A stretch of 64,000 nt of DNA. It comes from Luteibaculum sp964627445. GTDB taxonomy: Bacteria > Bacteroidota > Bacteroidia > Flavobacteriales_D > Luteibaculaceae. The translations under genes and the position numbers were made by a program. The notes beneath the pieces are model-generated. The model saw only the letters and a program-made list of their open reading frames with translations. It had not been told where the DNA came from and did no database searches. The stretch is from assembly GCA_964627445.1 (NCBI GenBank), contig CAZVJF010000008.1, positions 62,001 to 126,000 of the forward strand. Direction: 5' to 3'. Within the stretch, counting starts at the first letter, position 1; each line of letters begins with the position of its first letter. Of the stretch, positions 8,477 through 16,825 are shown piece by piece.

Positions 8477-9655
8477 ATGAAAAATTATTTAAGCTGCTTT
8501 TTATTACCAATTATTTTATTGGGTTGTCAAAAAGAAAAATCGACTGAACGGATAGTTGGAAAATTTGAGAAAGAGGTTGGTAAACTTAAATCTTGGGAGT
8601 ATGATGTTAACTACAGGGTAAAATACTTTAGTTCTGATGACGATACTCTAATTTATGATGCTAAAGTTCGGTTAATACGGCATGAGACCGACACAATTTT
8701 TGGTGGGAGTGTTTGGATAGAAAATGGCAATATTGACCGATATTATGACTTAGAACATATCTATAAGATAAATCACAATAAGCGGAAAATCACGAAATAT
8801 TTTCCGCATCAAGGACAAGATTGGGCAATAAATGGTAATGTTATTTCTGGTGTTTTGAACTCCTATTTTTTAAAGCCAAATCAATTGTCAGAGTATGTAA
8901 AGGATTCCACCACGCGGGTCACCTTTACCGACACAAACTTCCGAGATTCTAAGCGCGATGCGTTAGATTTTAGGTTTAAGGATGCGATGCCTTTTGAAAA
9001 ACAGCGTAAAACATTTTTCTTTAATAAAGGGGGGGAATTAAAGAGTGTCATTCGTTCGATCAAATTTCAAAACCAGTGGCAATACAATGAATGGCATTTT
9101 TCGAATGAGAAGTATAATGAGGTTACAGATGTGGATTTGCGATTAGCATTTGAAAATCTCAAGACTGAGTACGAAATTGAATCGTATGAAGAACCTGACC
9201 CAAAAGAGATGGAGCCTCTTAGCTCGGGTCAAAAAGCACCGTATTTTACCGGGTTTCATTTTCAATTGAAAGATTCAATTGGTCTTAAAAAATTTAGTGA
9301 TAAATATATTCTCATTGACTTTTGGTATAAGGAATGTTATCCATGTATAAAAGCTATAGCATGGTTGAGTAAATTACGTGACCGCTATTCAAAGGAGGAT
9401 CTGGTTATACTGGGGCTTAATCCCTATGATAATAAGCTAAAAGATGAAGAGAAGCTTAAAGAGTTTATTGAGATTAATAACATGAACTATCCTACAGTAT
9501 TCGTAGATAGTAATGTTACAACAGTATATAATATCAGAGCGTTCCCCACCTGTTATATAATTGACCCTGAAGGGAATATATTATTTTCAAAAGTGGGTTT
9601 TGGGGATTCGGTAGCAAAAGAGGTAGATAGTTTACTGGTGCAATGGATTCATTAA
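8477..9655 (+). CDS. TlpA/ResA-like thioredoxin-fold lipoprotein
   Basis: 392 residues. The start ATG 8477 gives a clean lipoprotein signal with lipobox ILLGC (Cys17); an upstream in-frame ATG at 8438 would only add a polar tail before it. Residues ~20-240 are an unassigned beta-rich region like the DUF4369-type N-domains of Bacteroidota thioredoxins. The last ~150 residues are a thioredoxin-like domain of the TlpA/AhpC type: GQKAPYFTGFHF, LIDFWYKECYPCIKA with the redox pair Cys287-Cys290, VILGLNPYDN, and IRAFPTCYIIDPEGNI with the cis-Pro loop. It would act in the periplasm on disulfides. Base composition is clearly AT-richer than in the flanking core genes. Confidence 0.85.
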   Translation: MKNYLSCFLLPIILLGCQKEKSTERIVGKFEKEVGKLKSWEYDVNYRVKYFSSDDDTLIYDAKVRLIRHETDTIFGGSVWIENGNIDRYYDLEHIYKINHNKRKITKYFPHQGQDWAINGNVISGVLNSYFLKPNQLSEYVKDSTTRVTFTDTNFRDSKRDALDFRFKDAMPFEKQRKTFFFNKGGELKSVIRSIKFQNQWQYNEWHFSNEKYNEVTDVDLRLAFENLKTEYEIESYEEPDPKEMEPLSSGQKAPYFTGFHFQLKDSIGLKKFSDKYILIDFWYKECYPCIKAIAWLSKLRDRYSKEDLVILGLNPYDNKLKDEEKLKEFIEINNMNYPTVFVDSNVTTVYNIRAFPTCYIIDPEGNILFSKVGFGDSVAKEVDSLLVQWIH

Positions 9656-9705
9656 GGTCTGAGTTAATTAAGACTTTGCTGGTCGCGCGTTAAACATTAA
9701 ATCAC

Positions 9706-9981
9706 ATGATACAACTAGTAACAAATAGGGTGTTGACGGTTGTACACTTTGCAGTTGTGTTGTGCTTCCTCTCACTTTTTTTATTGGACTAATACAAAAT
9801 AGATACTTTTTTTGTTGATTTTTTTAAAGAGCTGTTAACAATATCTTTTTAAATCGCTCAAATTGGCTTTTTGGTAATCGGTGTATGGTACACTGCGAAG
9901 AATCAAGGTGATTACCTGACTGTAATTAGTGTGTTAACATTAGCTTTTTGCTGTGTATTTACCACAGGAAGTTTCTTGTAA
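9706..9981 (+). pseudogene. Small membrane-protein gene with two in-frame TAA codons
   Basis: From ATG 9706 one reading frame runs 91 codons to TAA 9979-9981 and is interrupted only by TAA at 9790-9792 (codon 29) and TAA at 9850-9852 (codon 49). The three parts read like one protein: a hydrophobic helix (VVHFAVVLCFLSLFLL), a polar-hydrophobic linker (KIDTFFVDFFKELLTIS), then two more helices (IGFLVIGVWYTA and LTVISVLTLAFCCVFTTG). Each stop is one substitution from a sense codon. I do not recognise the family. The 326 bases between the flanking genes hold nothing else recognisable. Decay in an accessory block is the simplest reading. Confidence 0.5.
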
Positions 9982-9993
9982 TTGCTAACAAAG

Positions 9994-10455
9994 ATGAGAG
10001 GAAAGGAACTGCTAGATAAATCATTAGGAAGGAAATTAATCGATGCACGTGTAGAAACATTCCTTCTGAACGGTAGGTTAATTGACCCAATAATAAAGAC
10101 CTACTTGCACTTTGGGGAGACTTGGATTAGCATTGTTTCTACGGACGATATGACGTTTCTTGCTCAGGAAAATAACCTCCTTGAGTATGTCGAGGTTTCT
10201 GGTAATGATACGTTTAAGTATCCTATCGAATCCATCGAGAAGCGTTATCCACAGGTTAAGCGATACATTGGGAAAAGTTTACTGAATTACAAAGAGTTAG
10301 TGCTGAAAAAGGAAGAGTCTATGAGCTTTGGACTAAACCTGTACTTTGAAGAAAACTTAAACTGGGTGATCTACAATACGTATGATCCCGAAAATAAAAA
10401 CCAATACTCCTTTAAGAACAAGATACCTCGAAATCTAAAAGAAAGACAAGCCTAG
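9994..10455 (+). CDS. Hypothetical protein, cytoplasmic, unknown function
   Basis: 153 residues from ATG 9994 (a TTG at 9982 is possible but less likely). No signal peptide or membrane segment. The sequence is charged, with beta-like stretches (IKTYLHFGETWISIVSTDD) and a basic tail (KNKIPRNLKERQA). I do not recognise a family. It starts 12 bases after the end of the interrupted membrane-protein frame, so the two may once have formed one transcription unit. Composition is AT-rich like the rest of this block. Confidence 0.55.
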   Translation: MRGKELLDKSLGRKLIDARVETFLLNGRLIDPIIKTYLHFGETWISIVSTDDMTFLAQENNLLEYVEVSGNDTFKYPIESIEKRYPQVKRYIGKSLLNYKELVLKKEESMSFGLNLYFEENLNWVIYNTYDPENKNQYSFKNKIPRNLKERQA

Positions 10456-10501
10456 TTTCCCGCGCAGTCCACATCAAACGCTGAAAATCTCAAGCACTAC
10501 G

Positions 10502-11698
10502 CTATCCCAATTTCTCCACCGCAGCTGCAATGCGCTGTAGTGCCTCTTTAAGCAAGGGGGTTGCTGTGGCGTACGAAATGCGAATGCAGTTGGGCGCACC
10601 AAAAGCAGCACCAGTGACTAAGGAAACATAGGTGTCTTGCAGAATGTATTCGCAGAAATCGCCAGCGTTATGCAGGGTTTTGCCATCGGGAGTGGTTTTG
10701 CCCAAAAGCCCACTTACATCCGGGAAAATATAAAAGGCGCCCGTGGGTTGGTTTACGGTAAAGCCCGGAATTTTTTCCAATCCAGCCTTTACCAGGTCTC
10801 TGCGTTTTTTAAAGTCATCGCGCATAAAATACACCTGCTCTGGGTTGGCTTCTACGGCAGCCTTGGCGGCCATTTGTGCTACGGCATTGGCACCCGAGGT
10901 AAACTGGCCTTGCAGTTTGTTGCACGCGTTGGCAATCCACTGCGGTGCACCGATGTAGCCTATGCGGTAGCCCGTCATGGCAAAGGACTTCGATACCCCG
11001 TTTACCGTTACCACGCGATCTTTTAATGCCTCACAACGTCCAATGCTGTAGTGCGCTGCTGTAAAGTTGATGTGCTCGTAAATTTCATCCGAAACTACCA
11101 CCACGCGCGGGTAATCTTTGAGGACCTCGGCTATGGCTTCCAATTCTTCCTGGCTGTATACCGAGCCTGTAGGGTTGCAAGGCGAAGAAAACATCAGTAA
11201 ACGCGTTTTCTCGCTCAGGGCAGCTTTTAATTGATTGGGCGTTACCTTAAAATCTTGCTCCACGCCCGCGCTCACCGGGACAAAAGTGGCACCGCTTAAA
11301 TCTACCATGGCCTTGTAGCTTACCCAGTAGGGGGTAAATACCACCACTTCGTCTTCGGGATTTACCAACGATAGCACCACGTTTACCAAACTCTGCTTGG
11401 CTCCGGTGGACACTACAATTTGGTTGGGGGTAAATTCCAGGGCGTTGTCGCGCTTAAACTTGTTGCATATGGCTTCGCGCAATTCCAGTAAGCCGTTTAC
11501 GGGTGGATATTTGGAGTAGTCGTCCTCCACGGCTTTTATGGCCGCCTGCTTCACAAAATCGGGAGCGGGAAAGTCGGGTTCACCCAAGTTAAGCGCAATA
11601 ACGTCTTTGCCCTGCTGCTTTAACTCGCGTGCGATGCGCGCAGCGGCAAGGGTTTCAGATTCTTCAATTCTATTGATAAATGCGCTGGTTTCTTGCAT
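10502..11698 (-). CDS. aspC: Aspartate aminotransferase, class I PLP-dependent
   Basis: 398 residues, typical of the AAT Ib subgroup, which interconverts aspartate/2-oxoglutarate and oxaloacetate/glutamate in the cytoplasm. Conserved blocks: LNLGEPDFPAPDFV, KYPPVNGLLELREAI, SPCNPTGSVYS, VVVVSDEIYEHI with the pyridine-N Asp, and the Schiff-base lysine Lys237 in NGVSKSFAMTGYRIGY; the C-terminal Arg is in NCIRISYA. A different substrate range (for example prephenate or aromatic acids) is possible for this subgroup. It stands alone, divergent from the DUF7935 gene. Confidence 0.93.
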   Translation of the reverse strand: MQETSAFINRIEESETLAAARIARELKQQGKDVIALNLGEPDFPAPDFVKQAAIKAVEDDYSKYPPVNGLLELREAICNKFKRDNALEFTPNQIVVSTGAKQSLVNVVLSLVNPEDEVVVFTPYWVSYKAMVDLSGATFVPVSAGVEQDFKVTPNQLKAALSEKTRLLMFSSPCNPTGSVYSQEELEAIAEVLKDYPRVVVVSDEIYEHINFTAAHYSIGRCEALKDRVVTVNGVSKSFAMTGYRIGYIGAPQWIANACNKLQGQFTSGANAVAQMAAKAAVEANPEQVYFMRDDFKKRRDLVKAGLEKIPGFTVNQPTGAFYIFPDVSGLLGKTTPDGKTLHNAGDFCEYILQDTYVSLVTGAAFGAPNCIRISYATATPLLKEALQRIAAAVEKLG

Positions 11699-11714
11699 GA
11701 TCTCGACCTTTGCG

Positions 11715-11722
11715 CAAAGCTA
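11715..11722 (-). promoter_or_regulatory. Candidate -7 promoter box (TAGCTTTG) for aspC
   Basis: Exact TAnnTTTG match on the minus strand, 16 bases before the aspC start codon, within the 90-base divergent spacer. No TTTG is seen at the usual -33 distance. Confidence 0.45.
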
Positions 11723-11788
11723 TAAAAAAGCCTATGCCAGTATAGGATTTGGCCGCAATTGCTACATTCGCCACAAGTAAATGTTAGG

Positions 11789-12310
11789 ATGGAAGTTTGG
11801 ATTGTAGTCTTGCTGAGTGTAATTCCTACCGCAGCCATAGCGGGGGTAAGTTTGTATTTGGTGCGCCAATTTATGGAGCAAGAGCAAAAACGCCAGCAGG
11901 TAAAACTGAAAGAAAACGCAAGGAATACGGTGCTGCCAGTAAAGTTGCAGGCGTATGAGCGTTTGGTGATCCTTTTAGAGCGCATACGCTTAAACAATTT
12001 GGTAATGCGCGTAACCAAGCCCGGTATGAATGCGCAGTACTTGCAACGCGAAATGCTGAAGCAAATTCGGGGTGAATTCGAGCACAATCTCTCACAGCAG
12101 CTCTACGTTTCCGAAACCGCCTGGAAACTGGTGGTGAACGCCCGCGAGCAAGGCATAGCCATTATGAATATGGTAGGTGAAAAAGTAGACCATGAAGAGA
12201 GTGCCAATAAATACACTACGCTGCTTTTACAATTGGCTGCTACTGAAGACTACAACGCGGTGGAAATAGCCGTTGCTCATTTGCGCAAAGAGATGAATAG
12301 CATTTTTTAA
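11789..12310 (+). CDS. DUF7935-type membrane-anchored protein
   Basis: 173 residues with one N-terminal membrane helix (VWIVVLLSVIPTAAIAGVSL) followed by a long charged, helical region (EQEQKRQQVKLKENARNTV) and a conserved block around LQAYERLVILLERI and LVMRV. This layout and these motifs match the small Bacteroidota family now called DUF7935; function unknown. Start ATG 11789 places the helix at the very N-terminus. The C-terminus shares the four bases TTAA with the end of the convergent meaB gene. Confidence 0.7.
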   Translation: MEVWIVVLLSVIPTAAIAGVSLYLVRQFMEQEQKRQQVKLKENARNTVLPVKLQAYERLVILLERIRLNNLVMRVTKPGMNAQYLQREMLKQIRGEFEHNLSQQLYVSETAWKLVVNAREQGIAIMNMVGEKVDHEESANKYTTLLLQLAATEDYNAVEIAVAHLRKEMNSIF

Positions 12311-13350
12311 TGCTTAAAAAGGTGCTGCAGTAGTTCTTGTGCAGCATGGTGGGGCAGTAACTCCTCTAGCAGTACTCTGTCGTGTTGTTTTTGATACAGG
12401 CTTCTGCCTTCGGGGTTTCCTAGCAAGTATTCTTTCAATTGCTGTTCTATGCACTGCTCAAACCAGTTGAGGTTTTGCGATTTCCGCAACTGAGCCAGGC
12501 TACCGTTACTTTGTGTGGCCTCAAAATAGTCCTGGATTTTTTTCCAAATTGGGTCCATGCCCTCGCTTTGGTGGGCAGAGCAGATACCCACCCAGGGCGT
12601 CCAACCCTTGTGGGTAGGCGGCATTAAATGCAGGGCTGACTTGTAAGACGTAGCCGCCCGTTTGGCCTGTTTAATGTTGTCGCCATCGGCTTTGGTGACC
12701 ACCAAAGCATCCGCCATTTCCATAATGCCGCGCTTTATGCCTTGCAATTCATCGCCAGCACCCGAAAGCATCAGAAGCAAGAAAAAATCCACCATGTTTT
12801 TTACGGTAGTTTCCGATTGGCCCACACCTACCGTTTCAATAAACACGATATCAAATCCTGCCGCCTCGCAAAGCAATAACGATTCGCGCGTTTTACCGGC
12901 TACGCCTCCCAGGTAGGTGCCTGCGGGCGAAGGACGAATAAAAGCATTGGGGTGCATGCTCAGTTTTTCCATGCGGGTTTTGTCGCCCAAAATACTTCCT
13001 CCCGAACCATGCGAAGAAGGGTCGATGGCCAAAACCGCCATGCGCTTCTCAAAGTGCTCAATAAGGTACATGCCAAAGGCCTCTAAGAAGGAGCTTTTTC
13101 CCACACCCGGAACGCCCGTAATACCTATGCGCATGGCATTGCCCGAGTAAGGCATGCACAACTCTAAAATCTCCTTGGCGAGGGGTTTGTTTTCTGGAAG
13201 TTGGCTCTCAGTAAGGGTAATGCACTGGGCCAGAGCATTGATATCGCCCGTGCGCAGTTGGGCTACCAATTCTTTAGGCGAAACGCCTTTGCGGTTCTTG
13301 TTTTTTAGCCGTTGGAGCGCTTTGGCGCGTGCATCGTTTTCCTTACTCAT
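12307..13350 (-). CDS. meaB: MeaB, methylmalonyl-CoA mutase-associated GTPase
   Basis: 347 residues of G3E-family P-loop GTPase that guards loading and reactivation of the adenosylcobalamin cofactor of methylmalonyl-CoA mutase. Motifs: Walker A GVPGVGKSSFLE, switch region DPSSHGSGGSILGDKTRM, FIETVGVGQSE, and the guanine-specificity VTKADGDN. ATG 13350 gives the usual N-terminus; longer readings run into the upstream gene. It overlaps the 5-FCL gene by 8 bases. The mutase genes themselves are 16 kb away at 28-31.5 kb, so the partners are not co-transcribed. Confidence 0.93.
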   Translation of the reverse strand: MSKENDARAKALQRLKNKNRKGVSPKELVAQLRTGDINALAQCITLTESQLPENKPLAKEILELCMPYSGNAMRIGITGVPGVGKSSFLEAFGMYLIEHFEKRMAVLAIDPSSHGSGGSILGDKTRMEKLSMHPNAFIRPSPAGTYLGGVAGKTRESLLLCEAAGFDIVFIETVGVGQSETTVKNMVDFFLLLMLSGAGDELQGIKRGIMEMADALVVTKADGDNIKQAKRAATSYKSALHLMPPTHKGWTPWVGICSAHQSEGMDPIWKKIQDYFEATQSNGSLAQLRKSQNLNWFEQCIEQQLKEYLLGNPEGRSLYQKQHDRVLLEELLPHHAAQELLQHLFKH

Positions 13351-13921
13351 GAGCTGTAAAAGTAAGGATACCCTGCGGTGTGGCACAACAATGCAGCGTA
13401 ACATCGTGGGTTTCGTGTGCTATGGCTTGGTCTACGGGAGGAAAGAAAGAAACTCCACAAAACACGGTAGTCTTGCGGTTGAGGTCTTTTAAAAAACCAT
13501 CGTAGTACCCTTTGCCGTAACCAATGCGGTTGCCATCGAAATCTACAGCGAGCAGCGGTACCAAAACTACGTCTATAGCGCTAGTTGCTATCGGTTGGAT
13601 TTTGGTGGGGGTAGGAATTCCCCAATCATCGCTTTCAAAAGTGCTGGCTGGATGAATGGTTGTGTGGACCAAAGCTTCACCTTGCACTACCGATGTGCAC
13701 CAGGTTTTGTCTGTTAAGGCTGGATGCTGGAGTAGCGGAAAGGTGTTGAATTCGCGCAAGCGTTCAATGGGCAGAAAAAGGTGTATGGTTTGGAAGGATG
13801 TAAGGAAAGTTACCAGGTGATCTTGCAACTGCTTTTCCTTGGTTTTAAAGGATGCAGCGCTCAGCGCCAGCCTTTTTTGCTTGTAGCTTTTGCGCAGTGC
13901 TTTTTTATCCTGTCCAGCCAT
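13343..13921 (-). CDS. 5-formyltetrahydrofolate cyclo-ligase
   Basis: 192 residues, matching the family that converts 5-formyl-THF to 5,10-methenyl-THF with ATP. The diagnostic C-terminal block is present: VPLLAVDFDGNRIGYGKGYYD, where GYGKGYYD forms the phosphate/folate site; N-terminal RKSYKQKRLAL is typical too. Coupled to its neighbours: its ATG shares one base with the stop of the HDAC-like gene (TAATG) and its end overlaps meaB by 8 bases. Confidence 0.92.
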   Translation of the reverse strand: MAGQDKKALRKSYKQKRLALSAASFKTKEKQLQDHLVTFLTSFQTIHLFLPIERLREFNTFPLLQHPALTDKTWCTSVVQGEALVHTTIHPASTFESDDWGIPTPTKIQPIATSAIDVVLVPLLAVDFDGNRIGYGKGYYDGFLKDLNRKTTVFCGVSFFPPVDQAIAHETHDVTLHCCATPQGILTFTAHE

Positions 13922-14823
13922 TAAAAGAAAATTTCTTGTGCTAACCTGTAGGTGTTGGCGTGCGCTTCAATAATCAATGCGATTTTTTCAGAATAACCTC
14001 CGCCCATAGAGCAGCATAGGGGTATGTCGTTGTCCTTGCAGTATTGCAGTACAATGCGGTCGCGCTCTTTGCAACCCTGGATGCTCATACCCAGGCGGCC
14101 CAGTTTGTCACTTTCCAAGACATCCACCCCACACTGGTAAAACATAAAATCGGGTTCAAAAGCATCGGCATGCCGTTTAAACTCGCGGTCTAGTAGTGCT
14201 AAATAGGCCTCGTCTGTTATACCATCTTCCAGTGGCACGTCTCGATCCGATTGCTCTTTTCGCAACGGGAAGTTGTTTTTACCATGCATGGAAAAAGTAA
14301 ACACATTGGGGTTGTCTTTAAAAATTTCTGCGGTGCCGTTGCCCTGGTGCACATCCAAATCCACAATAAATATGCGCTTGCTGAAGCCGTTTTTCAATAG
14401 AAAGTTGGCGGCCATGGCATTGTCGTTGAGTAAGCAAAAACCCTCACCCAAATTGCTGTAAGCGTGGTGTGTACCACCAGCAATATTCATGCTTACCCCA
14501 AAATTCAAGGCGTATTTTGCGCAGTCGATGGTGCCTTGCATAATGCGCGTTTCTCGTGTTATGAGTTGCGGACTTAGCGGAAAACCAGTTCTGCGGATTT
14601 CTGACTTAGACAGCGATTGCGTGGCCAGCTTCTCCCAATAGGTAGCATCGTGCGTTAGCAGGATGTCGCTGGTTTGGGCCAATCCCGGCTCAAAAAAGTT
14701 AGCGTGTTCTACGCTGCCCTCATGGAGTAGTTGCTCGGGTAGGAGCTCGTATTTCTCCATGGGGAAGCGGTGTCCTGGGGGTAGGGCATGGGCGTAATCG
14801 CGGTGCCAGGCAATTTTAAACAT
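13921..14823 (-). CDS. Histone-deacetylase-family amidohydrolase (class II/AcuC-like)
   Basis: 300 residues of arginase/deacetylase fold. Active-site signatures are intact: the catalytic His pair His119-His120 in GGTHHAY, the metal-binding DLDVHQGNG (Asp157, His159), the third metal Asp in QCGVDVLESDKLGRLG, and GGGYS near the end. In bacteria these enzymes deacetylate acetyl-lysine proteins, acetylpolyamines or similar amides; the substrate here is unknown. It lies between a DUF819 membrane protein (4 bases upstream) and 5-FCL (one-base overlap) in a leftward run. Confidence 0.88.
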   Translation of the reverse strand: MFKIAWHRDYAHALPPGHRFPMEKYELLPEQLLHEGSVEHANFFEPGLAQTSDILLTHDATYWEKLATQSLSKSEIRRTGFPLSPQLITRETRIMQGTIDCAKYALNFGVSMNIAGGTHHAYSNLGEGFCLLNDNAMAANFLLKNGFSKRIFIVDLDVHQGNGTAEIFKDNPNVFTFSMHGKNNFPLRKEQSDRDVPLEDGITDEAYLALLDREFKRHADAFEPDFMFYQCGVDVLESDKLGRLGMSIQGCKERDRIVLQYCKDNDIPLCCSMGGGYSEKIALIIEAHANTYRLAQEIFF

Positions 14824-14827
14824 GGTA

Positions 14828-16108
14828 TTAGTACGCTACAGTTTGCAACAATGTAGCACACAAAATAGCGCCAAATGTTCCCAAAGCGTAACCCAAAACA
14901 GCCAATAAAACGCCTACAGGTGCCAATGCAGGAGCAAAAGCACTGGCCACAACAGGTGCCGATGCCGCACCACCTACGTTGGCCTGCGACCCTACTGCTA
15001 CAAAGAAAAATGGGGCGCGGATAAACTTGGCTACAACCAGTAATACGATTACGTGAATGGCCATCCAGATTAATCCGACCAAAATGAGATACTTAAATAC
15101 TTGCCATTGGCTAATAAGCTCGGCTATATCCATTTTCATACCGATGGTAGCCACCAAGACGTAAATAAAAATGCCGCCAATTTTAGAAGCGCCATACCCC
15201 TCCATGTTACGAGCCTTGGTAAACGATAGTACTACGCCTATAGTGGTAGCAATAACCACGAGCCAAAAGAACCCGCTTCCGATGGAGGTAATGTATTTCC
15301 AGCCCGAATCGGGATTCCCGCTGGTTTTTTGGGCTATAAAGTCGCTTAATCCGGGTGCAATGCTGTCCGACAGCAAATGCGCGATACCCACACCACCAAA
15401 GATGAGTGCCAACAGCAACATTAAGTTGGTCATGGTGGGAATTTTGGCAATTTGTGCATGGTAATCCTCTACCTTTTTGCGTAGCGATTCTATGGCCGAG
15501 GTATCGGATTTTAGCAGCTTGTCAATTTTTTCACTACGGCCTGCCCAGTACAGCAGAAAGGCCATCCAAATATTGGCTACAAAAACATCGACCACGATCA
15601 TTGCTGAAAATAAGGTGTCGCTGGCACCATAGATTTCCTTCATAGCAGTTTGGTTGGCACCTCCTCCAATCCAACTTCCAGCCACCGTGGCCAAACCCCG
15701 CCAGATGGCATTGGCACCTTCACCGCCCACGGCTTCAGGGGCAAAAGAGCCTACGATGGCCAGTGCAACTGGTCCTCCAATAACAATACCTAGGGTGGCG
15801 GTAACAAACATAATGATGGCTTTGGGGCCTAAATTGAGCACGGCTTGCAAGTCTATAGAAAGACACAGCAGGATAAGGGCAGCTGGCAGCAAATACCGCG
15901 ATGCAATGAAGTACAAGTTGCTTTCATCGCCACTAATAATACCCACGCTGTTAAAGATGGCTGGAAGGAAGTAGCATAGTAAGAGGGCTGGGACTACGTT
16001 GTAAAACTTTTTCCAGAATTTGTGCTGCGATTGGTTGGTGTAAAAAACAAAACCTAGCAGCGCCATAAGCAGTCCTAAGACAACGGCATCGTTGGTAATC
16101 AGTGGCAT
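14828..16108 (-). CDS. DUF819 family membrane protein (YjcL-like)
   Basis: About 426 residues with some ten to twelve hydrophobic segments and glycine-rich helices (WRGLATVAGSWIGGGANQTA; AVGSQANVGGAASAPVVASA) characteristic of DUF819, an inner-membrane family of unknown function distantly like sodium-coupled exchangers. ATG 16108 starts directly before the first helix; longer frames add an unlikely polar N-terminus. First gene of the run leading to the HDAC-like, 5-FCL and meaB genes. Confidence 0.85.
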   Translation of the reverse strand: MPLITNDAVVLGLLMALLGFVFYTNQSQHKFWKKFYNVVPALLLCYFLPAIFNSVGIISGDESNLYFIASRYLLPAALILLCLSIDLQAVLNLGPKAIIMFVTATLGIVIGGPVALAIVGSFAPEAVGGEGANAIWRGLATVAGSWIGGGANQTAMKEIYGASDTLFSAMIVVDVFVANIWMAFLLYWAGRSEKIDKLLKSDTSAIESLRKKVEDYHAQIAKIPTMTNLMLLLALIFGGVGIAHLLSDSIAPGLSDFIAQKTSGNPDSGWKYITSIGSGFFWLVVIATTIGVVLSFTKARNMEGYGASKIGGIFIYVLVATIGMKMDIAELISQWQVFKYLILVGLIWMAIHVIVLLVVAKFIRAPFFFVAVGSQANVGGAASAPVVASAFAPALAPVGVLLAVLGYALGTFGAILCATLLQTVAY

Positions 16109-16186
16109 GAAAAAAATTTTGGGCAATTTAAGTGAATAGCCGCAAAGGGCAAGTTTGTGGAAACCTCCCGAGCCACTACCTTTGAA

Positions 16187-16194
16187 ACGCAAAT
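16187..16194 (+). promoter_or_regulatory. Candidate -7 promoter box (TACCTTTG) for the ABC transporter genes
   Basis: Exact TAnnTTTG match ending 10 bases before TTG 16205. A TTTG occurs at 16154-16157, but the 29-base spacing is longer than usual. It argues against a start at GTG 16157. Confidence 0.35.
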
Positions 16195-16204
16195 ATTTAC
16201 GGCC

Positions 16205-16825
16205 TTGACCACCACGCTTTTACTACAGGATTTTTCGCACCAATACCCAGGTGGCGGGGTACTCCAATATCCCAATTTGAGTTTATTGCCTGGAGAAAAC
16301 TTGCTTATTCAAGGCAGTTCAGGATCTGGAAAAAGTACTTTACTGCACCTTATTTTAGGCGTACTCCCCGCTCAAAAACCAGGGTTGTGGGTGCTGGGCG
16401 AAACTATGCAAGGCTTAAAAGAATCGGCAGGAAATGCGCTCCGCAAAAACAAAGTAGCCTTTGTGCCACAGCGCCCATTTTTCATAAAATCGCTTACGCT
16501 GCAAGAAAATCTGGCATGGGCTGGAATACCGCTATCCGGGACACAAGAAACCACCGATGTTCTGGGAGTAACCGAGCTGTTGGATAAATACCCAGAAGCG
16601 CTAAGTCTGGGACAACTGCAGCGTATGGCTATTGCCAAAGGCGTCTTGGCTAAGAAACCCGTATTGCTACTAGACGAGCCCACTTCCAGCCTGGACCCCG
16701 AAAATGCGGCACGGGTAAAGGAAGTGCTGCTTCCGCTGATGGCAGATTCGAAAACCTCGGTTATTGCAGTGTCGCATGATGTGGGCCTGGAGCAATGGGG
16801 TTTTACTAAAACGATGAAGCTATGA
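16205..16825 (+). CDS. ABC transporter ATP-binding protein (LolD/MacB type)
   Basis: About 206 residues from TTG 16205. Walker A GSSGSGKST, Q-loop VPQRPFF, signature LSLGQLQRM, Walker B VLLLDEPTS and switch His in AVSHD are all present, so it should hydrolyse ATP. Short size and sequence type match the LolD/MacB/FtsE group, whose partners are FtsX-like permeases; the permease follows with a 4-base ATGA overlap. A GTG at 16157 would add 16 residues and lies upstream of a promoter-like box, hence the choice of TTG. The substrate is not evident from this subunit. Confidence 0.85.
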   Translation: MTTTLLLQDFSHQYPGGGVLQYPNLSLLPGENLLIQGSSGSGKSTLLHLILGVLPAQKPGLWVLGETMQGLKESAGNALRKNKVAFVPQRPFFIKSLTLQENLAWAGIPLSGTQETTDVLGVTELLDKYPEALSLGQLQRMAIAKGVLAKKPVLLLDEPTSSLDPENAARVKEVLLPLMADSKTSVIAVSHDVGLEQWGFTKTMKL

